Assembly (NCBI RefSeq): GCF_028596125.1
Contig: NZ_CP117229.1
Span: forward strand, 1,596,001 to 1,660,000
Direction of reading: 5' to 3'
DNA: 64,000 bases
DNA from: Listeria innocua
GTDB lineage: Bacteria > Bacillota > Bacilli > Lactobacillales > Listeriaceae
In this document: positions 16,924 through 25,645 of the stretch, piece by piece
Position numbering within the stretch: the stretch's first letter is position 1
Layout: every line of letters begins with the position of its first letter
Position numbers and translations under genes: made by a program
The notes under the pieces: model-generated
Seen by the model: the letters and a program-made list of their open reading frames with translations, nothing else
Database searches by the model: none
Told to the model about the DNA's origin: nothing

Positions 16924-17889
16924 GTGAAACAAACGAATCCATTTGTATATAGTAATGATAATAAAAGATACCATACATGGAACTACTGTTTACGAGAAGA
17001 ATTTGGGCAAAAGACATATAAAGTTGCGCTCGATGGTGGTTTTGATTGTCCAAATCGTGATGGCACAGTAGCGCATGGCGGTTGTACATTTTGTAGTGCG
17101 GCAGGTTCTGGAGATTTTGCCGGGAATCGAGCGCTTGATTTAAAAGTACAATTCCAACAAGTGCGCGACAAAATGCAAACGAAATGGAAAGACGGGAAAT
17201 GTATTGCTTACTTCCAGGCTTTTACTAACACTCATGCCCCTGTTGCTGAACTGCGTGAGAAATTTGAAACAGTTTTGAATGAGCCTGGCGTGGTTGGGCT
17301 TTCGATTGCGACACGACCTGACTGTTTGCCGGATGATGTCGTTGAATACTTGGCTGAATTAAATGAACGGACTTATTTATGGTTAGAGCTTGGTTTACAA
17401 TCTGCTCACGATGAAACTGGGCGCTTAATTAACCGCGCGCATGACTATGATTGTTATTTAGAAGGCGTGCGCAAACTGCAAAAACATAATATCCGCATTT
17501 GTACCCACATTATTAATGGTCTTCCGAAAGAAACGCCGGAAATGATGATGGAAACCGCACAAAAAGTAGTTGAAAGTGGCGTTGATGGTATTAAAATCCA
17601 TTTACTCCATTTATTAAAAGGAACGCCAATGGTAGAAGATTATAAAAAAGGTGACTTAGAATTTTTAACCCGTGATGGTTATGTGAACTTAGTAGCTGAC
17701 CAACTTGAAATTCTGCCTCCTGAAATGGTTATTCACCGAATTACAGGTGATGGTGGCGTGGATGACTTAATTGGCCCAGTTTGGAGTTTAAATAAATTTG
17801 AAGTACTGAATGCCATTGATGCGGAACTCGTTCGAAGAGATAGTTGGCAAGGGAAATTATATCAACCTGTGGAAGTGAGTTCCAAATGA
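16924..17889 (+). CDS. mnmL: Radical SAM protein MnmL (YtqA), tRNA wobble-uridine modification
   Basis: 321-residue radical SAM protein of the YtqA (TIGR01212) type. The cluster-binding cysteines appear as DCPNRDGTVAHGGCTFC, with the unusual spacing of this family. In Gram-positive bacteria YtqA has been reported to act after MnmEG in making mnm5(s2)U at tRNA position 34, followed by the methyltransferase YtqB. The start is a GTG preceded by AAGGAG. The gene overlaps the methyltransferase gene by four bases (ATGA), consistent with sequential steps on one pathway. Family is certain; the reaction rests on knowledge of the B. subtilis homologue. Confidence 0.9.
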   Translation: MKQTNPFVYSNDNKRYHTWNYCLREEFGQKTYKVALDGGFDCPNRDGTVAHGGCTFCSAAGSGDFAGNRALDLKVQFQQVRDKMQTKWKDGKCIAYFQAFTNTHAPVAELREKFETVLNEPGVVGLSIATRPDCLPDDVVEYLAELNERTYLWLELGLQSAHDETGRLINRAHDYDCYLEGVRKLQKHNIRICTHIINGLPKETPEMMMETAQKVVESGVDGIKIHLLHLLKGTPMVEDYKKGDLEFLTRDGYVNLVADQLEILPPEMVIHRITGDGGVDDLIGPVWSLNKFEVLNAIDAELVRRDSWQGKLYQPVEVSSK

Positions 17890-18461
17890 ATTTACGTGGT
17901 ATTCTCCCCTTCGCTCATGATACACTTCGAAAAGTAGTTCGCTCTGGAGATTATGTAATTGACGCAACGTGTGGTAACGGGCATGATACGCTTTTACTAG
18001 CTGAACTTGTTGGTGTAAATGGTCATGTGATTGGATTCGATATTCAACAAATGGCAATTGATGCAACGAAAACTCGTTTAGAAAATGCGAGTGTCGCATC
18101 ACAAGTAGAGCTCGTATGTGCTAGCCATGCGCTTATTCCAGAATATGCAACAAAACCTGTTCGCGCTGCTATTTTCAATCTCGGCTACTTGCCAGGTGGC
18201 GACAAAGAAATTACGACAACCGCTGATTCTACGTTAGAAAGCATTGGCCATTTAATGCAGCTACTTGAAGTTGGTGGCGTCATTATTCTTGTAATTTATC
18301 ACGGTCATCCAGCTGGAAAAGTCGAAAAAGATGCTGTCTTGACTTTTTGTGAAGCGATTCCGCAACAAGATTTCCACGTTTTATCTTATAACTTTATTAA
18401 TCAAAAAAATGATGCCCCATTCGTCATTATCATCGAAAAAAGAAAACCTAGACAAAGCTAG
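17886..18461 (+). CDS. mnmM: SAM-dependent tRNA methyltransferase MnmM (YtqB)
   Basis: 191-residue class I methyltransferase. The SAM-binding motif I is VIDATCGNGHDT, followed by GFDIQ (motif II acidic residue), and the catalytic-region NLGYLPGGDK is typical of the YtqB family. The B. subtilis homologue methylates nm5U34 to mnm5U34 in tRNA. The ATG at 17886 overlaps the mnmL stop; the longer upstream frame is not needed. A strong terminator follows. Confidence 0.9.
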   Translation: MNLRGILPFAHDTLRKVVRSGDYVIDATCGNGHDTLLLAELVGVNGHVIGFDIQQMAIDATKTRLENASVASQVELVCASHALIPEYATKPVRAAIFNLGYLPGGDKEITTTADSTLESIGHLMQLLEVGGVIILVIYHGHPAGKVEKDAVLTFCEAIPQQDFHVLSYNFINQKNDAPFVIIIEKRKPRQS

Positions 18462-18488
18462 TAATTAGCCTGTCTAGGTTTTCTTTTT
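18443..18488. terminator. Bidirectional terminator between mnmM and asnB
   Basis: AAAACCTAGACA / TGTCTAGGTTTT 12-bp stem with T-runs on both strands. It overlaps the end of mnmM and the asnB stop. Confidence 0.9.
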
Positions 18489-20352
18489 ATTTTCCAAAGT
18501 CGTATTTATCTGCTACGTATACATCGTACCAAATCATGAAAATAACAACTGTCCAGATTTTACGACTGTAGTCGAATTTACCGGCACAGTGATCGTCTAG
18601 TAAGCCTAGAACGTATTGTTTGTTAATTAAATGATCGGTTGGTGATTCTTTAATGATATTTTTAACCCAAGCGTTCATTTCGTCTTTTAGCCAGTGACGA
18701 ATTGGTACTGGGAATCCTAGTTTACGGCGATTAAGTACGTGTTCTGGTACAAAAGTGGCTGCCGCTTTACGTAAGATGTATTTGGTTGTTCCATTGGTTG
18801 TTTTCATTGTATCTGGAATATTTCTTGCTACATTGTACACTTCTTTATCAAGGAAAGGTACACGAACTTCCAGTGAATTAGCCATCGTCATCCGGTCAGC
18901 TTTTAGGAGAATATCTCCACGTAGCCACGTATGAATATCAATATACTGCATTCTTTCTACAGGATGATAATTCTTAGTTTCTGCATAAAATGGATCCGTA
19001 ATGTTCGTATAATCATGACCAGATTGGTATTTCGGAAGTAAAATTTGTTTTTCTTTTTCTGTGAACATTTTGGCGTTTCCGATGTAACGTTCTTCCATCG
19101 GTGTTGTTCCGCGTTCTAAGAAACTTTTACCACGCATTCCTTCTGGCATAATACGCGCCACGCTATTTAACATTGATTTAAATACGCCTGGCATTTTGTT
19201 AAACATCGCAAGGGAATTTGGTTCGTTATAAATGTTATAACCGCCAAAAAGTTCATCTGCGCCCTCACCTGATAATGCTACTGTTACTTGTTTACGCGCT
19301 TCTCTTGATAAGAAATAAAGCGGAATAGCAGCCGGATCAGCAAGTGGGTCATCCATATGCCAAACAATTTTTGGTAATTCTTTCATATATTCTTCCGGTG
19401 AGATAACATAACTAATATTTTCTACACCAAGCTTATCTGCTGTTTCTTTAGCTACATCGATTTCACTGAAACCATCGCGTTCAAAACCAACAGAAAATGT
19501 TTTAATTGCAGGATGGTATTCTTTGGCAATCGCCGCAATAATCGATGAATCAATACCGCCAGATAGGAATGAACCAACTGGTACATCGGAGCGCATATGC
19601 ATTTTTACAGAATCATACATTACGTCACGCACTTCTTTAATCCATGCGTCTTCTGATTTAGTTACTGGTGCAAAAGATGCTTTCCAATAAGTAGTAATTT
19701 CCATTGGTTGACCAATTTTCTTCGTGAACTGATGTCCTGGTTCTAAGCGTTTTACATTTTTAGTTAAGGAATCTGGTTCTGGAACGAATTGATAAGTCAT
19801 GTAGTTTTGTAATGAAACTTCATCTAGTTCTTTTTCTTTTAAAGCATGTAAAATGGATTTCTTTTCAGAACCCATAAATAGCTTACCGTCTTCTTCTGCA
19901 TAGAAAAATGGTTTAATGCCGAATGGGTCGCGTGCGCCGTAAACAAGTTCTTCTTGTTTATCCCAAATAACAAAACCAAACATCCCACGAAGACGTTCTG
20001 CTGTTTTTTCTTTGTATTTCGCATATGTAGCGATAATTACTTCTGTATCACTTTCGGTTTCAAATGTCATTCCTTCAGCAACTAATTGCTCGCGGAGTTC
20101 CACATAGTTATAAACTTCTCCATTAAAAATAATCCAGTAACGCTCATTTTCATACGTTAACGGTTGATGACCGTTTTCTACATCAATAATACTTAAACGG
20201 CGGAAACCAAACTGCACGTGATCATCTGTGAAGTATCCTTCATCATCTGGCCCACGGTGCGTAATCATACTGTTCATTTGTCTAAAGGTTTCTTTATCAG
20301 CGCCAGTAATTTCTGTAATGCGGTCATGTACGCATCCTACAAATCCACACAT
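18487..20352 (-). CDS. asnB: Asparagine synthetase, glutamine-hydrolysing
   Basis: Makes asparagine from aspartate, glutamine and ATP. 621 residues. The class II glutaminase domain has the nucleophile Cys2 (MCGFVGCV), RRLSIID and GEVYNY. The synthetase domain carries the ATP pyrophosphatase loop FLSGGIDSS and the SGEGADELFGGY motif. ATG start with GAGGAG upstream. Single-gene unit closed by the terminator shared with mnmM. In related bacteria AsnB paralogues can amidate peptidoglycan precursors, but canonical motifs favour asparagine synthesis. Confidence 0.95.
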   Translation of the reverse strand: MCGFVGCVHDRITEITGADKETFRQMNSMITHRGPDDEGYFTDDHVQFGFRRLSIIDVENGHQPLTYENERYWIIFNGEVYNYVELREQLVAEGMTFETESDTEVIIATYAKYKEKTAERLRGMFGFVIWDKQEELVYGARDPFGIKPFFYAEEDGKLFMGSEKKSILHALKEKELDEVSLQNYMTYQFVPEPDSLTKNVKRLEPGHQFTKKIGQPMEITTYWKASFAPVTKSEDAWIKEVRDVMYDSVKMHMRSDVPVGSFLSGGIDSSIIAAIAKEYHPAIKTFSVGFERDGFSEIDVAKETADKLGVENISYVISPEEYMKELPKIVWHMDDPLADPAAIPLYFLSREARKQVTVALSGEGADELFGGYNIYNEPNSLAMFNKMPGVFKSMLNSVARIMPEGMRGKSFLERGTTPMEERYIGNAKMFTEKEKQILLPKYQSGHDYTNITDPFYAETKNYHPVERMQYIDIHTWLRGDILLKADRMTMANSLEVRVPFLDKEVYNVARNIPDTMKTTNGTTKYILRKAAATFVPEHVLNRRKLGFPVPIRHWLKDEMNAWVKNIIKESPTDHLINKQYVLGLLDDHCAGKFDYSRKIWTVVIFMIWYDVYVADKYDFGK

Positions 20353-20447
20353 GGTAACATTTCTCCTCTATATAGATAATCATTTTATCTTTTTTTCACA
20401 ACGTCTATCATATCATAACTAGGCTTTCTTTGCACTGTTTAGGAAAG

Positions 20448-20485
20448 AAAAAAACCGAACATTCCTCACAAGAAATGTTCGGTTA
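20448..20485 (-). terminator. metK terminator
   Basis: AACCGAACATT / AATGTTCGGTT stem followed by TTTTTT on the minus strand, next to the metK stop. Confidence 0.9.
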
Positions 20486-20488
20486 AGC

Positions 20489-21688
20489 TTATTTTACGAT
20501 TAATTTTTTTAAGGCTTCTGCTTTATCCGTTCTTTCCCAAGGTAAATCAAGGTCGCTACGGCCAAAATGACCAAATGCAGCTGTTTGACGATAAATTGGA
20601 CGACGTAGATCAAGCATATGGATTATCCCAGCTGGGCGTAAGTCAAATAGCTCATTAACACCATCAATTAGTTCTTGTTCTGAATAGTCACTTGTTCCAT
20701 ATGTGTCAATCGAAATGGAAACTGGACGCGCAACTCCGATGGCATATGCAACTTGTACTTCTACTTTTTTAGCAAGTCCAGCAGCAACGATATTTTTAGC
20801 GACATATCTTGCTGCATAAGCACCCGAACGGTCTACTTTGGTTGGATCTTTACCAGAAAATGCTCCCCCGCCGTGACGCGCATAACCACCGTATGTATCC
20901 ACGATAATTTTACGGCCAGTAAGTCCAGCATCGCCAAGTGGTCCACCAATAACAAAGCGGCCAGTTGGATTAATAAAGTATTTCGTATTTTCATCTAAGA
21001 AAGAAGCATCAATTACTTCTGGGAATAGATGTGTGTGTAAGTCTTTCGCGATTTGTTCTTGTGTGATGTCAGGATGATGTTGCGTTGAAACAACAATTGT
21101 ATCAATGCGAACAGGTTGATTAAATTCATCATATTCTACGGTTACTTGCGTTTTTGCATCTGGTCGTAAATAATCTAATTTATTCGTTTTACGTAATTCT
21201 GTTAACTTGCGTGCCAAGCCATGTGCCAAAAAGATTGGTAGTGGCATTAACTCTTCTGTTTCATCTGTAGCAAAACCAAACATCAAACCTTGATCTCCTG
21301 CTCCAATTGCTTCAATAGCAGCATCAATTTCGCTGCCACTTCTTGATTCTAGTGCCTCGTCCACACCTTGCGCAATATCTGGTGATTGTTCGTCAATAGC
21401 CGTTAAAACAGCACATGTCTCTGCATCAAAACCATATTTTGCTCGAGTATAGCCGATCTCTTTAATAGTATCACGAACGATTTTAGGAATATCTACATAT
21501 ACAGAAGTAGTAATCTCACCTGCTACTAAAACTAAACCAGTCGTCACAGTAGTCTCACAAGCGACACGTGCGTCTGGATCTTTTGAAATAATTGCATCTA
21601 AAATTGCATCAGATATTTGATCTGCAATTTTATCTGGATGTCCATCAGAAACCGATTCCGATGTAAATAGATGACGGTTTTTAGCCAA
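20489..21688 (-). CDS. metK: S-adenosylmethionine synthetase
   Basis: Forms SAM from methionine and ATP. 399 residues, full length. Signatures: [14 protein letters not shown] near the N-terminus, [15 protein letters not shown] (adenine-binding hexapeptide region) and [16 protein letters not shown] (phosphate-binding loop). ATG start with a GGAGG-type site. It is controlled by the SAM riboswitch directly upstream, giving product feedback. Confidence 0.99.
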   Translation of the reverse strand: MAKNRHLFTSESVSDGHPDKIADQISDAILDAIISKDPDARVACETTVTTGLVLVAGEITTSVYVDIPKIVRDTIKEIGYTRAKYGFDAETCAVLTAIDEQSPDIAQGVDEALESRSGSEIDAAIEAIGAGDQGLMFGFATDETEELMPLPIFLAHGLARKLTELRKTNKLDYLRPDAKTQVTVEYDEFNQPVRIDTIVVSTQHHPDITQEQIAKDLHTHLFPEVIDASFLDENTKYFINPTGRFVIGGPLGDAGLTGRKIIVDTYGGYARHGGGAFSGKDPTKVDRSGAYAARYVAKNIVAAGLAKKVEVQVAYAIGVARPVSISIDTYGTSDYSEQELIDGVNELFDLRPAGIIHMLDLRRPIYRQTAAFGHFGRSDLDLPWERTDKAEALKKLIVK

Positions 21689-21730
21689 TTTTATTTTCCT
21701 CCTTTAGTTCTCTCCAAATACGTCTCATAT

Positions 21731-21904
21731 AAAAAGCCTCTCTCTATTTTGCACGAAACGCGCACGAATAGAGAAAGGCTATAATTATACCTTTGCTCTC
21801 ATCGTTCAGGAGATATTACTCCTGCAACAGATTAGCACCTTTCACTTATATGTGTAGGTTGCTGGGCTTCAAAGGGTCAGTCCCTCTACCGCTCTGGATA
21901 AGAG
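21731..21904 (-). promoter_or_regulatory. SAM-I (S-box) riboswitch of metK
   Basis: Aptamer at 21796-21904 on the minus strand, with CTTATCCAGAG, GGGACTGACCC and GAAGCCCAGCAACC in the S-box order and a closing GATGAGAG. The terminator at 21731-21780 has a long stem (GCCTTTCTCTATT with its partner) and a TTTTTA tail. High SAM should favour termination. Confidence 0.96.
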
Positions 21905-21924
21905 ATAAATTTTAATTCTAAGAT

Positions 21925-21953
21925 AGAATACCATAAACTGAGGCTATATGCAA
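21925..21953 (-). promoter_or_regulatory. metK promoter
   Basis: Minus strand: TTGCAT (21948-21953), 17 bases, TATTCT (21925-21930). Confidence 0.75.
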
Positions 21954-22023
21954 TAAAAATTCGGTTTTGTCTTGATTTCCATTTGCAAAAAACAGTAAAA
22001 AAATGCCTTCCTTTATTTTTCGC

Positions 22024-22052
22024 TTATCATTATTTCCATCCTGTGGTATGAT
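22024..22052 (+). promoter_or_regulatory. Promoter of the small membrane protein gene at 22099
   Basis: TTATCA (22024-22029), 17 bases, TATGAT (22047-22052). Confidence 0.65.
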
Positions 22053-22098
22053 AGATGGATAAAAAAGATGTTTTACTTATCTAAAGGAGATTGTATCT

Positions 22099-22401
22099 AT
22101 GAGTTTAATTACGTTATCCTTGATTATTTTTCTTGGGTTTTTAGCCGTTGTATGTTTATTTGATTTTGTTTTTCGTTGGTATTGGTTTAAATATTTCTTA
22201 GCAACAATGGGATTAATTGCAAGTGGTGTGGTATTTTTCATCAGTTTTTACGGTGGTGGGATGTCACAAACAGAAATCGCTATTGCTATTTTTATTGGTT
22301 CATTTGGTGAATATGTCGTATCACTTATTATTAGCCTAGTTCGCTTTATTTCCAAAAAATCAAAAAAACCTAAACAAAAGAAAAAAGTCAAAACAGCTTA
22401 A
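22099..22401 (+). CDS. Small membrane protein, unknown function
   Basis: 100 residues with three hydrophobic segments (residues about 3-22, 29-50 and 59-82) and a strongly basic tail rich in lysine (KKSKKPKQKKK). AAGGAG precedes the ATG; it has its own promoter and terminator. I recognise no family; by position it corresponds to lmo1665 of L. monocytogenes. In that species the adhesin gene lapB follows, but here a terminator and the ldh-like gene come next. Confidence 0.8.
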   Translation: MSLITLSLIIFLGFLAVVCLFDFVFRWYWFKYFLATMGLIASGVVFFISFYGGGMSQTEIAIAIFIGSFGEYVVSLIISLVRFISKKSKKPKQKKKVKTA

Positions 22402-22451
22402 AAAACTAGCTACGTTAAAAGATGAGAATCTTTAATGTAGCTAGTTTTTTT
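22401..22451. terminator. Bidirectional terminator between the membrane protein and ldh-like genes
   Basis: ACTAGCTAC..TTAAA / TTTAA..GTAGCTAGT stem, A-run before it and T-run after it. Confidence 0.9.
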
Positions 22452-22467
22452 ATCGATAATTTTAAAT

Positions 22468-23376
22468 CTAAAGCAAGTCGAAAGCTTTACGGATAACTTC
22501 CGCCGAATGTTCAAAATTAGTTTGTTCTTCTTTAGTTAGTGGTGGTTTTATCGTATCTAGAACCCCATTTGCTCCAATAAGTGCTGGTTGTCCGATATAT
22601 GTATTTGTTTGTTCTGAAAAAACAGCTAACGGAAGTACTTGTTTCGCATCTGTTAAAAGAGCATCAACAATTCCCGCTGTGGCAGTAGCAATTCCAAAAC
22701 TCGTCCAACCTTTACCCGTTAAAATATTCCAGCCACCGCCGCGTACTGCATCTTTTAAAGCAGGTAAATCAAGCGGTGTCTTCGTTTTATAATCAGTGAT
22801 ATTGACGCCACCGATTTTCACAGTCGACCACGCAACAAATTGTGATTCACCATGCTCGCCAAGAACGTAACCTTCGATGCTTTTTGGATTAATATGTAAA
22901 GCTTCTCCAACTACTCTTCTCATTCTAGCAGTATCAAGCGATGTCCCTGTTCCAAATACACGGGAATGATCAAAACCAGATATTTTTTGAATAAGCATGG
23001 TAATAACATCACACGGATTAGTAATATTCACAAAAATTCCTTTAAAACCTGTCGCTAAAATTTTCGGCACAATCTCCGTTACCGAACGACTTGTTTCAAC
23101 GAGTTCTTCCATACGATCTTCTCGTAGTAGTGTTTCCGGACCAACAGCCATCACAATAATATCTGCATCTGAAAGAGCTTCCCAGTTATTCGCTGTAATG
23201 GTTGTATAGGAACGAGTCATCGATGCCATATCGCGTAACTCAAGCGCTTCACTCTCTGCTTTTGCTTCTATATTATCAATTATAACGATTTCATCACAAA
23301 TCCCTTGCGTAACAAGAGAAAAAGCCACGTCGCTTCCAACATGACCAGCACCAATTATACCAACTTTGCGTTTCAA
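22468..23376 (-). CDS. L-lactate / 2-hydroxyacid dehydrogenase family protein
   Basis: 302-residue NAD-dependent LDH/MDH-family enzyme. The dinucleotide loop is GIIGAGHVGSDVA. NITNPCDV, the GTGTSLDTARMRR segment with the substrate-binding Arg, and the catalytic His in LGEHGESQF are present. The specificity loop reads VGPETLLREDRMEEL and lacks the GAPQKPGE pattern of true lactate dehydrogenases. A 2-hydroxyisocaproate-like substrate is therefore possible. It lies 16 bases after the small DUF gene and shares its promoter. Confidence 0.88.
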   Translation of the reverse strand: MKRKVGIIGAGHVGSDVAFSLVTQGICDEIVIIDNIEAKAESEALELRDMASMTRSYTTITANNWEALSDADIIVMAVGPETLLREDRMEELVETSRSVTEIVPKILATGFKGIFVNITNPCDVITMLIQKISGFDHSRVFGTGTSLDTARMRRVVGEALHINPKSIEGYVLGEHGESQFVAWSTVKIGGVNITDYKTKTPLDLPALKDAVRGGGWNILTGKGWTSFGIATATAGIVDALLTDAKQVLPLAVFSEQTNTYIGQPALIGANGVLDTIKPPLTKEEQTNFEHSAEVIRKAFDLL

Positions 23377-23392
23377 AAAATCCCCTCCACAA

Positions 23393-23629
23393 TTAGTTAC
23401 TTGAATTTAAAGCGATTAATTCATATTTAATGATGGTTTTATTATTTTCCCATACAAGTTTGCGCGGAATTGCTTCTCCAAGTGTTTCGCCTTCTTTTGT
23501 TTTACGAACAGCAATTGGAACATCAATTGGATAAATCCGGTAACCTACTTTTTCCAGTTCAAAGAAATTATCTGAAATTCTTTTTTCATTTCCCTTTGTT
23601 ACGATCATTGTGTTTACCTCAAGTGGCAT
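23393..23629 (-). CDS. Small conserved protein (DUF2584-like)
   Basis: 78 residues from the ATG at 23627-23629. GGAGGTGA at about 23642-23649 precedes both this ATG and an in-frame TTG at 23635, so the start is uncertain by two codons. It is a soluble protein rich in beta-type sequence (MPLEVNTMIV, RIYPIDVPIAV, KTIIKYELIAL). I believe it belongs to DUF2584, found beside ytkD-type Nudix genes in Bacilli, but the match is from memory. No function known. Confidence 0.7.
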   Translation of the reverse strand: MPLEVNTMIVTKGNEKRISDNFFELEKVGYRIYPIDVPIAVRKTKEGETLGEAIPRKLVWENNKTIIKYELIALNSSN

Positions 23630-23658
23630 ACCCAATTTTCTCACCTCCAGTTTCTTTT

Positions 23659-23667
23659 ATCATAGCA
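23659..23667 (-). promoter_or_regulatory. Extended -10 promoter for the DUF2584-like and ldh-like genes
   Basis: TGCTATGAT on the minus strand, in the 56-base gap after the Nudix gene and just before GGAGGTGA. Confidence 0.45.
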
Positions 23668-23685
23668 GAGATTACCCTGGTTTGA

Positions 23686-24159
23686 CTAGTTTTTATCGTT
23701 TAAAATCCGCTCAGCCTGCTTAACAATTTGTACCATTCCAGCGTCACGCATAAAAAAACTAAATGCCGGTTGCAAAATAAACTTACTAAGTGTTCCTTTC
23801 ACAACAACTGGACCTTTTGTTTCTAAGTAGTTTTGTTGCCTTGTTATTGAAACAATCTTTGCTGTATAAACCCGTTTAGTAAAAGTTCGTTCCTTAGATT
23901 CAACTAAATAATCCGCAACAAAATGAAATCCTTCAGCCACTGCACCAGTTTCTTCCATTAGTTCTCGGCGGGCTGCCACAAGACTAGTCTCGCCCGGCTC
24001 TCCTTTACCACCGGGGAATTCGAGACCGCGAATTTTATGTTCCGTAAAAAGCCAACCATCGTCAATTTTAGGAATAATGAGTACGTCATCTGGATTTTCC
24101 CCCTGTTCTTCAAAATAAATGGTTACTTTATTTCCTAAAGTATCTTTATAAATAAACAA
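23686..24159 (-). CDS. Nudix hydrolase, YtkD/MutTA-like
   Basis: 157 residues with a complete Nudix box GKGEPGETSLVAARRELMEE followed by TGA. The layout (EFPGGKGE, then VADYLVESKERT) matches B. subtilis YtkD, an 8-oxo-dGTP diphosphatase that also acts on RNA 5' triphosphates. Substrate here is inferred. The TTG start (24157-24159) is chosen because GGAAGTGAG lies right upstream. Divergent from yidD; followed by the DUF2584-like gene. Confidence 0.88.
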   Translation of the reverse strand: MFIYKDTLGNKVTIYFEEQGENPDDVLIIPKIDDGWLFTEHKIRGLEFPGGKGEPGETSLVAARRELMEETGAVAEGFHFVADYLVESKERTFTKRVYTAKIVSITRQQNYLETKGPVVVKGTLSKFILQPAFSFFMRDAGMVQIVKQAERILNDKN

Positions 24160-24232
24160 AAACTCACTTCCTTTTCTTTTTTCAAAAATATGGTAAGCTG
24201 TTAGTAAGATGAATTTTAGAGGATGAATATTA

Positions 24233-24499
24233 ATGAAAAAAATGCTTATCGGAGGAATCCGACTTTATCAAAAATATATCTCTCGTTTCACTCCGGCTAC
24301 CTGTCGTTTTTATCCGACCTGTTCTGCTTACGGAATTGAAGCGATAGAAACACATGGCGCCCTAAAAGGAAGTTATCTAGCAATTAGACGTATTTCCAAA
24401 TGCCACCCTTTTCATAAAGGCGGACTTGATTTCGTACCACCTAAAAAAGATAAAAATGATGATTCTGGCCATACTTGTAAAGCCCATCATCACCATTAA
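24233..24499 (+). CDS. yidD: Membrane protein insertion efficiency factor YidD
   Basis: 88-residue YidD (UPF0161): [11 protein letters not shown] near the N-terminus, then [10 protein letters not shown] and [15 protein letters not shown], all family hallmarks. It assists YidC-dependent insertion at the inner face of the membrane. The C-terminus is a Cys/His tail (CKAHHHH), unusual for the family and potentially metal-binding. ATG with GAGG upstream. Confidence 0.95.
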   Translation: MKKMLIGGIRLYQKYISRFTPATCRFYPTCSAYGIEAIETHGALKGSYLAIRRISKCHPFHKGGLDFVPPKKDKNDDSGHTCKAHHHH

Positions 24500-24579
24500 T
24501 AATAGCATGAATCGGTTTATACCGGTTCATTTTTTCTTGCTTTTTCTGAAATAATAAGGTATTATCAAATTCGGACTAT

Positions 24580-24599
24580 AAATCGTAATTGCTACGATT
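24580..24599 (+). promoter_or_regulatory. Zur-box-like palindrome
   Basis: AAATCGTAATTGCTACGATT, close to the Zur consensus 7-1-7 palindrome TCGTAAT-n-ATTACGA with two mismatches in one arm. It overlaps the -35 region; TATACT at 24602-24607 is the probable -10. Fits zinc repression of the downstream zinc-binding lipoprotein. Confidence 0.7.
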
Positions 24600-24647
24600 A
24601 GTATACTATTTAAACAAGAACAATTTCGATTTAGAGGAGTGAATGGA

Positions 24648-25601
24648 TTGAAAAAAAGTTATCTTCTTGCTTTAACAGCATTATTATCCGTTTTTTTAAT
24701 ACTTACGGGCTGTTCGGACAGTAGTAATACAAAAGCAACAAAAAGCGGTAAATTGAACGTTTATACTACCGTTTATCCTTTGCAGTATTTAACAGAACAA
24801 ATTGGTGGCAAATATGTAGACGTTAAAAGCATTTACCCGCCTGGTTCTGATGCCCACAGTTTTGAACCGACACAGAAAGATATGATGAAAATTGCCGATA
24901 GCGATTTATTTTTCTATATCGGGCTTGGTATGGAAGGTTTTGTCGACAAGGCCGAAAAAACATTAACGAATGAACATGTTACTTTTGTCCCTACCGCAGA
25001 AAAACTCGACTTGCCAAAAGATCCTGATGCGGCCGAAGAACATGACCACGAAAGCGAAGAGGAACACGATCACGGCGATATAAATCCGCACGTTTGGTTA
25101 AACCCTGTGTATATGGAACAAATGGCTACTATCGTAAAAGATAAGTTAATTAAAGAAATGCCCGATCAAAAAGAAACATTCGAGCAAAATTATCAAGCTG
25201 TAGAAGAAAAATTAAAAAAACTAGACGCAGATTTCCGCTCCGTTACAAGTGAAGCAAAACAAGAAGATTTTGTTACAGCGCATGCCGCTTACAGTTACTG
25301 GGAAATAGAATATCACTTACACCAAATCCCTATAGCCGGCGTATCCACTAGCGACGAACCTTCTCAGAAGAAATTAAAAGCTATCGTGGAAAAAATCGAA
25401 GCAGCAAAAATCCCTTACATTATGCTTGAACAAAACACTAATTCGAAAATAGCAGATGTCATCAAACAAGAAACAAATACAAAAACGCTGACACTTCATA
25501 ATCTCGAAACACTGACACAAAAAGATATAGACCAAGGTCGCGATTATCTTTCCATCATGAACGATAATTTAAAAGCTTTAAAACAAGGACTTGATTATTA
25601 A
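24648..25601 (+). CDS. znuA: Zinc ABC transporter substrate-binding lipoprotein
   Basis: 317-residue cluster A-I solute-binding protein. The lipobox is LTGC with the cysteine near residue 22. The zinc-binding domain includes YPLQYL, PGSDAHSFEPT (first His) and a His/Glu-rich loop EEHDHESEEEHDHG. It continues with NPHVWLNP (second His) and AHAAYSYWE (third His). The TTG at 24648 has GAGGAG eight bases upstream; the GTG nine bases earlier has none. Zinc uptake is the likely role, supported by a Zur-like box. No permease or ATPase gene adjoins it, so it must use a transporter encoded elsewhere. AdcA is the streptococcal counterpart. Confidence 0.92.
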   Translation: MKKSYLLALTALLSVFLILTGCSDSSNTKATKSGKLNVYTTVYPLQYLTEQIGGKYVDVKSIYPPGSDAHSFEPTQKDMMKIADSDLFFYIGLGMEGFVDKAEKTLTNEHVTFVPTAEKLDLPKDPDAAEEHDHESEEEHDHGDINPHVWLNPVYMEQMATIVKDKLIKEMPDQKETFEQNYQAVEEKLKKLDADFRSVTSEAKQEDFVTAHAAYSYWEIEYHLHQIPIAGVSTSDEPSQKKLKAIVEKIEAAKIPYIMLEQNTNSKIADVIKQETNTKTLTLHNLETLTQKDIDQGRDYLSIMNDNLKALKQGLDY

Positions 25602-25602
25602 A

Positions 25603-25645
25603 AAAAAGAAAGGCGCTCTAATTAATTAGAGTGTCTTTCTTTTAA
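25603..25645. terminator. Bidirectional terminator between znuA and menE
   Basis: A 16-bp stem (AAGAAAGGCGCTCTAA with its partner, two G-U pairs), T-rich on both strands. The menE stop lies inside it. Confidence 0.88.
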
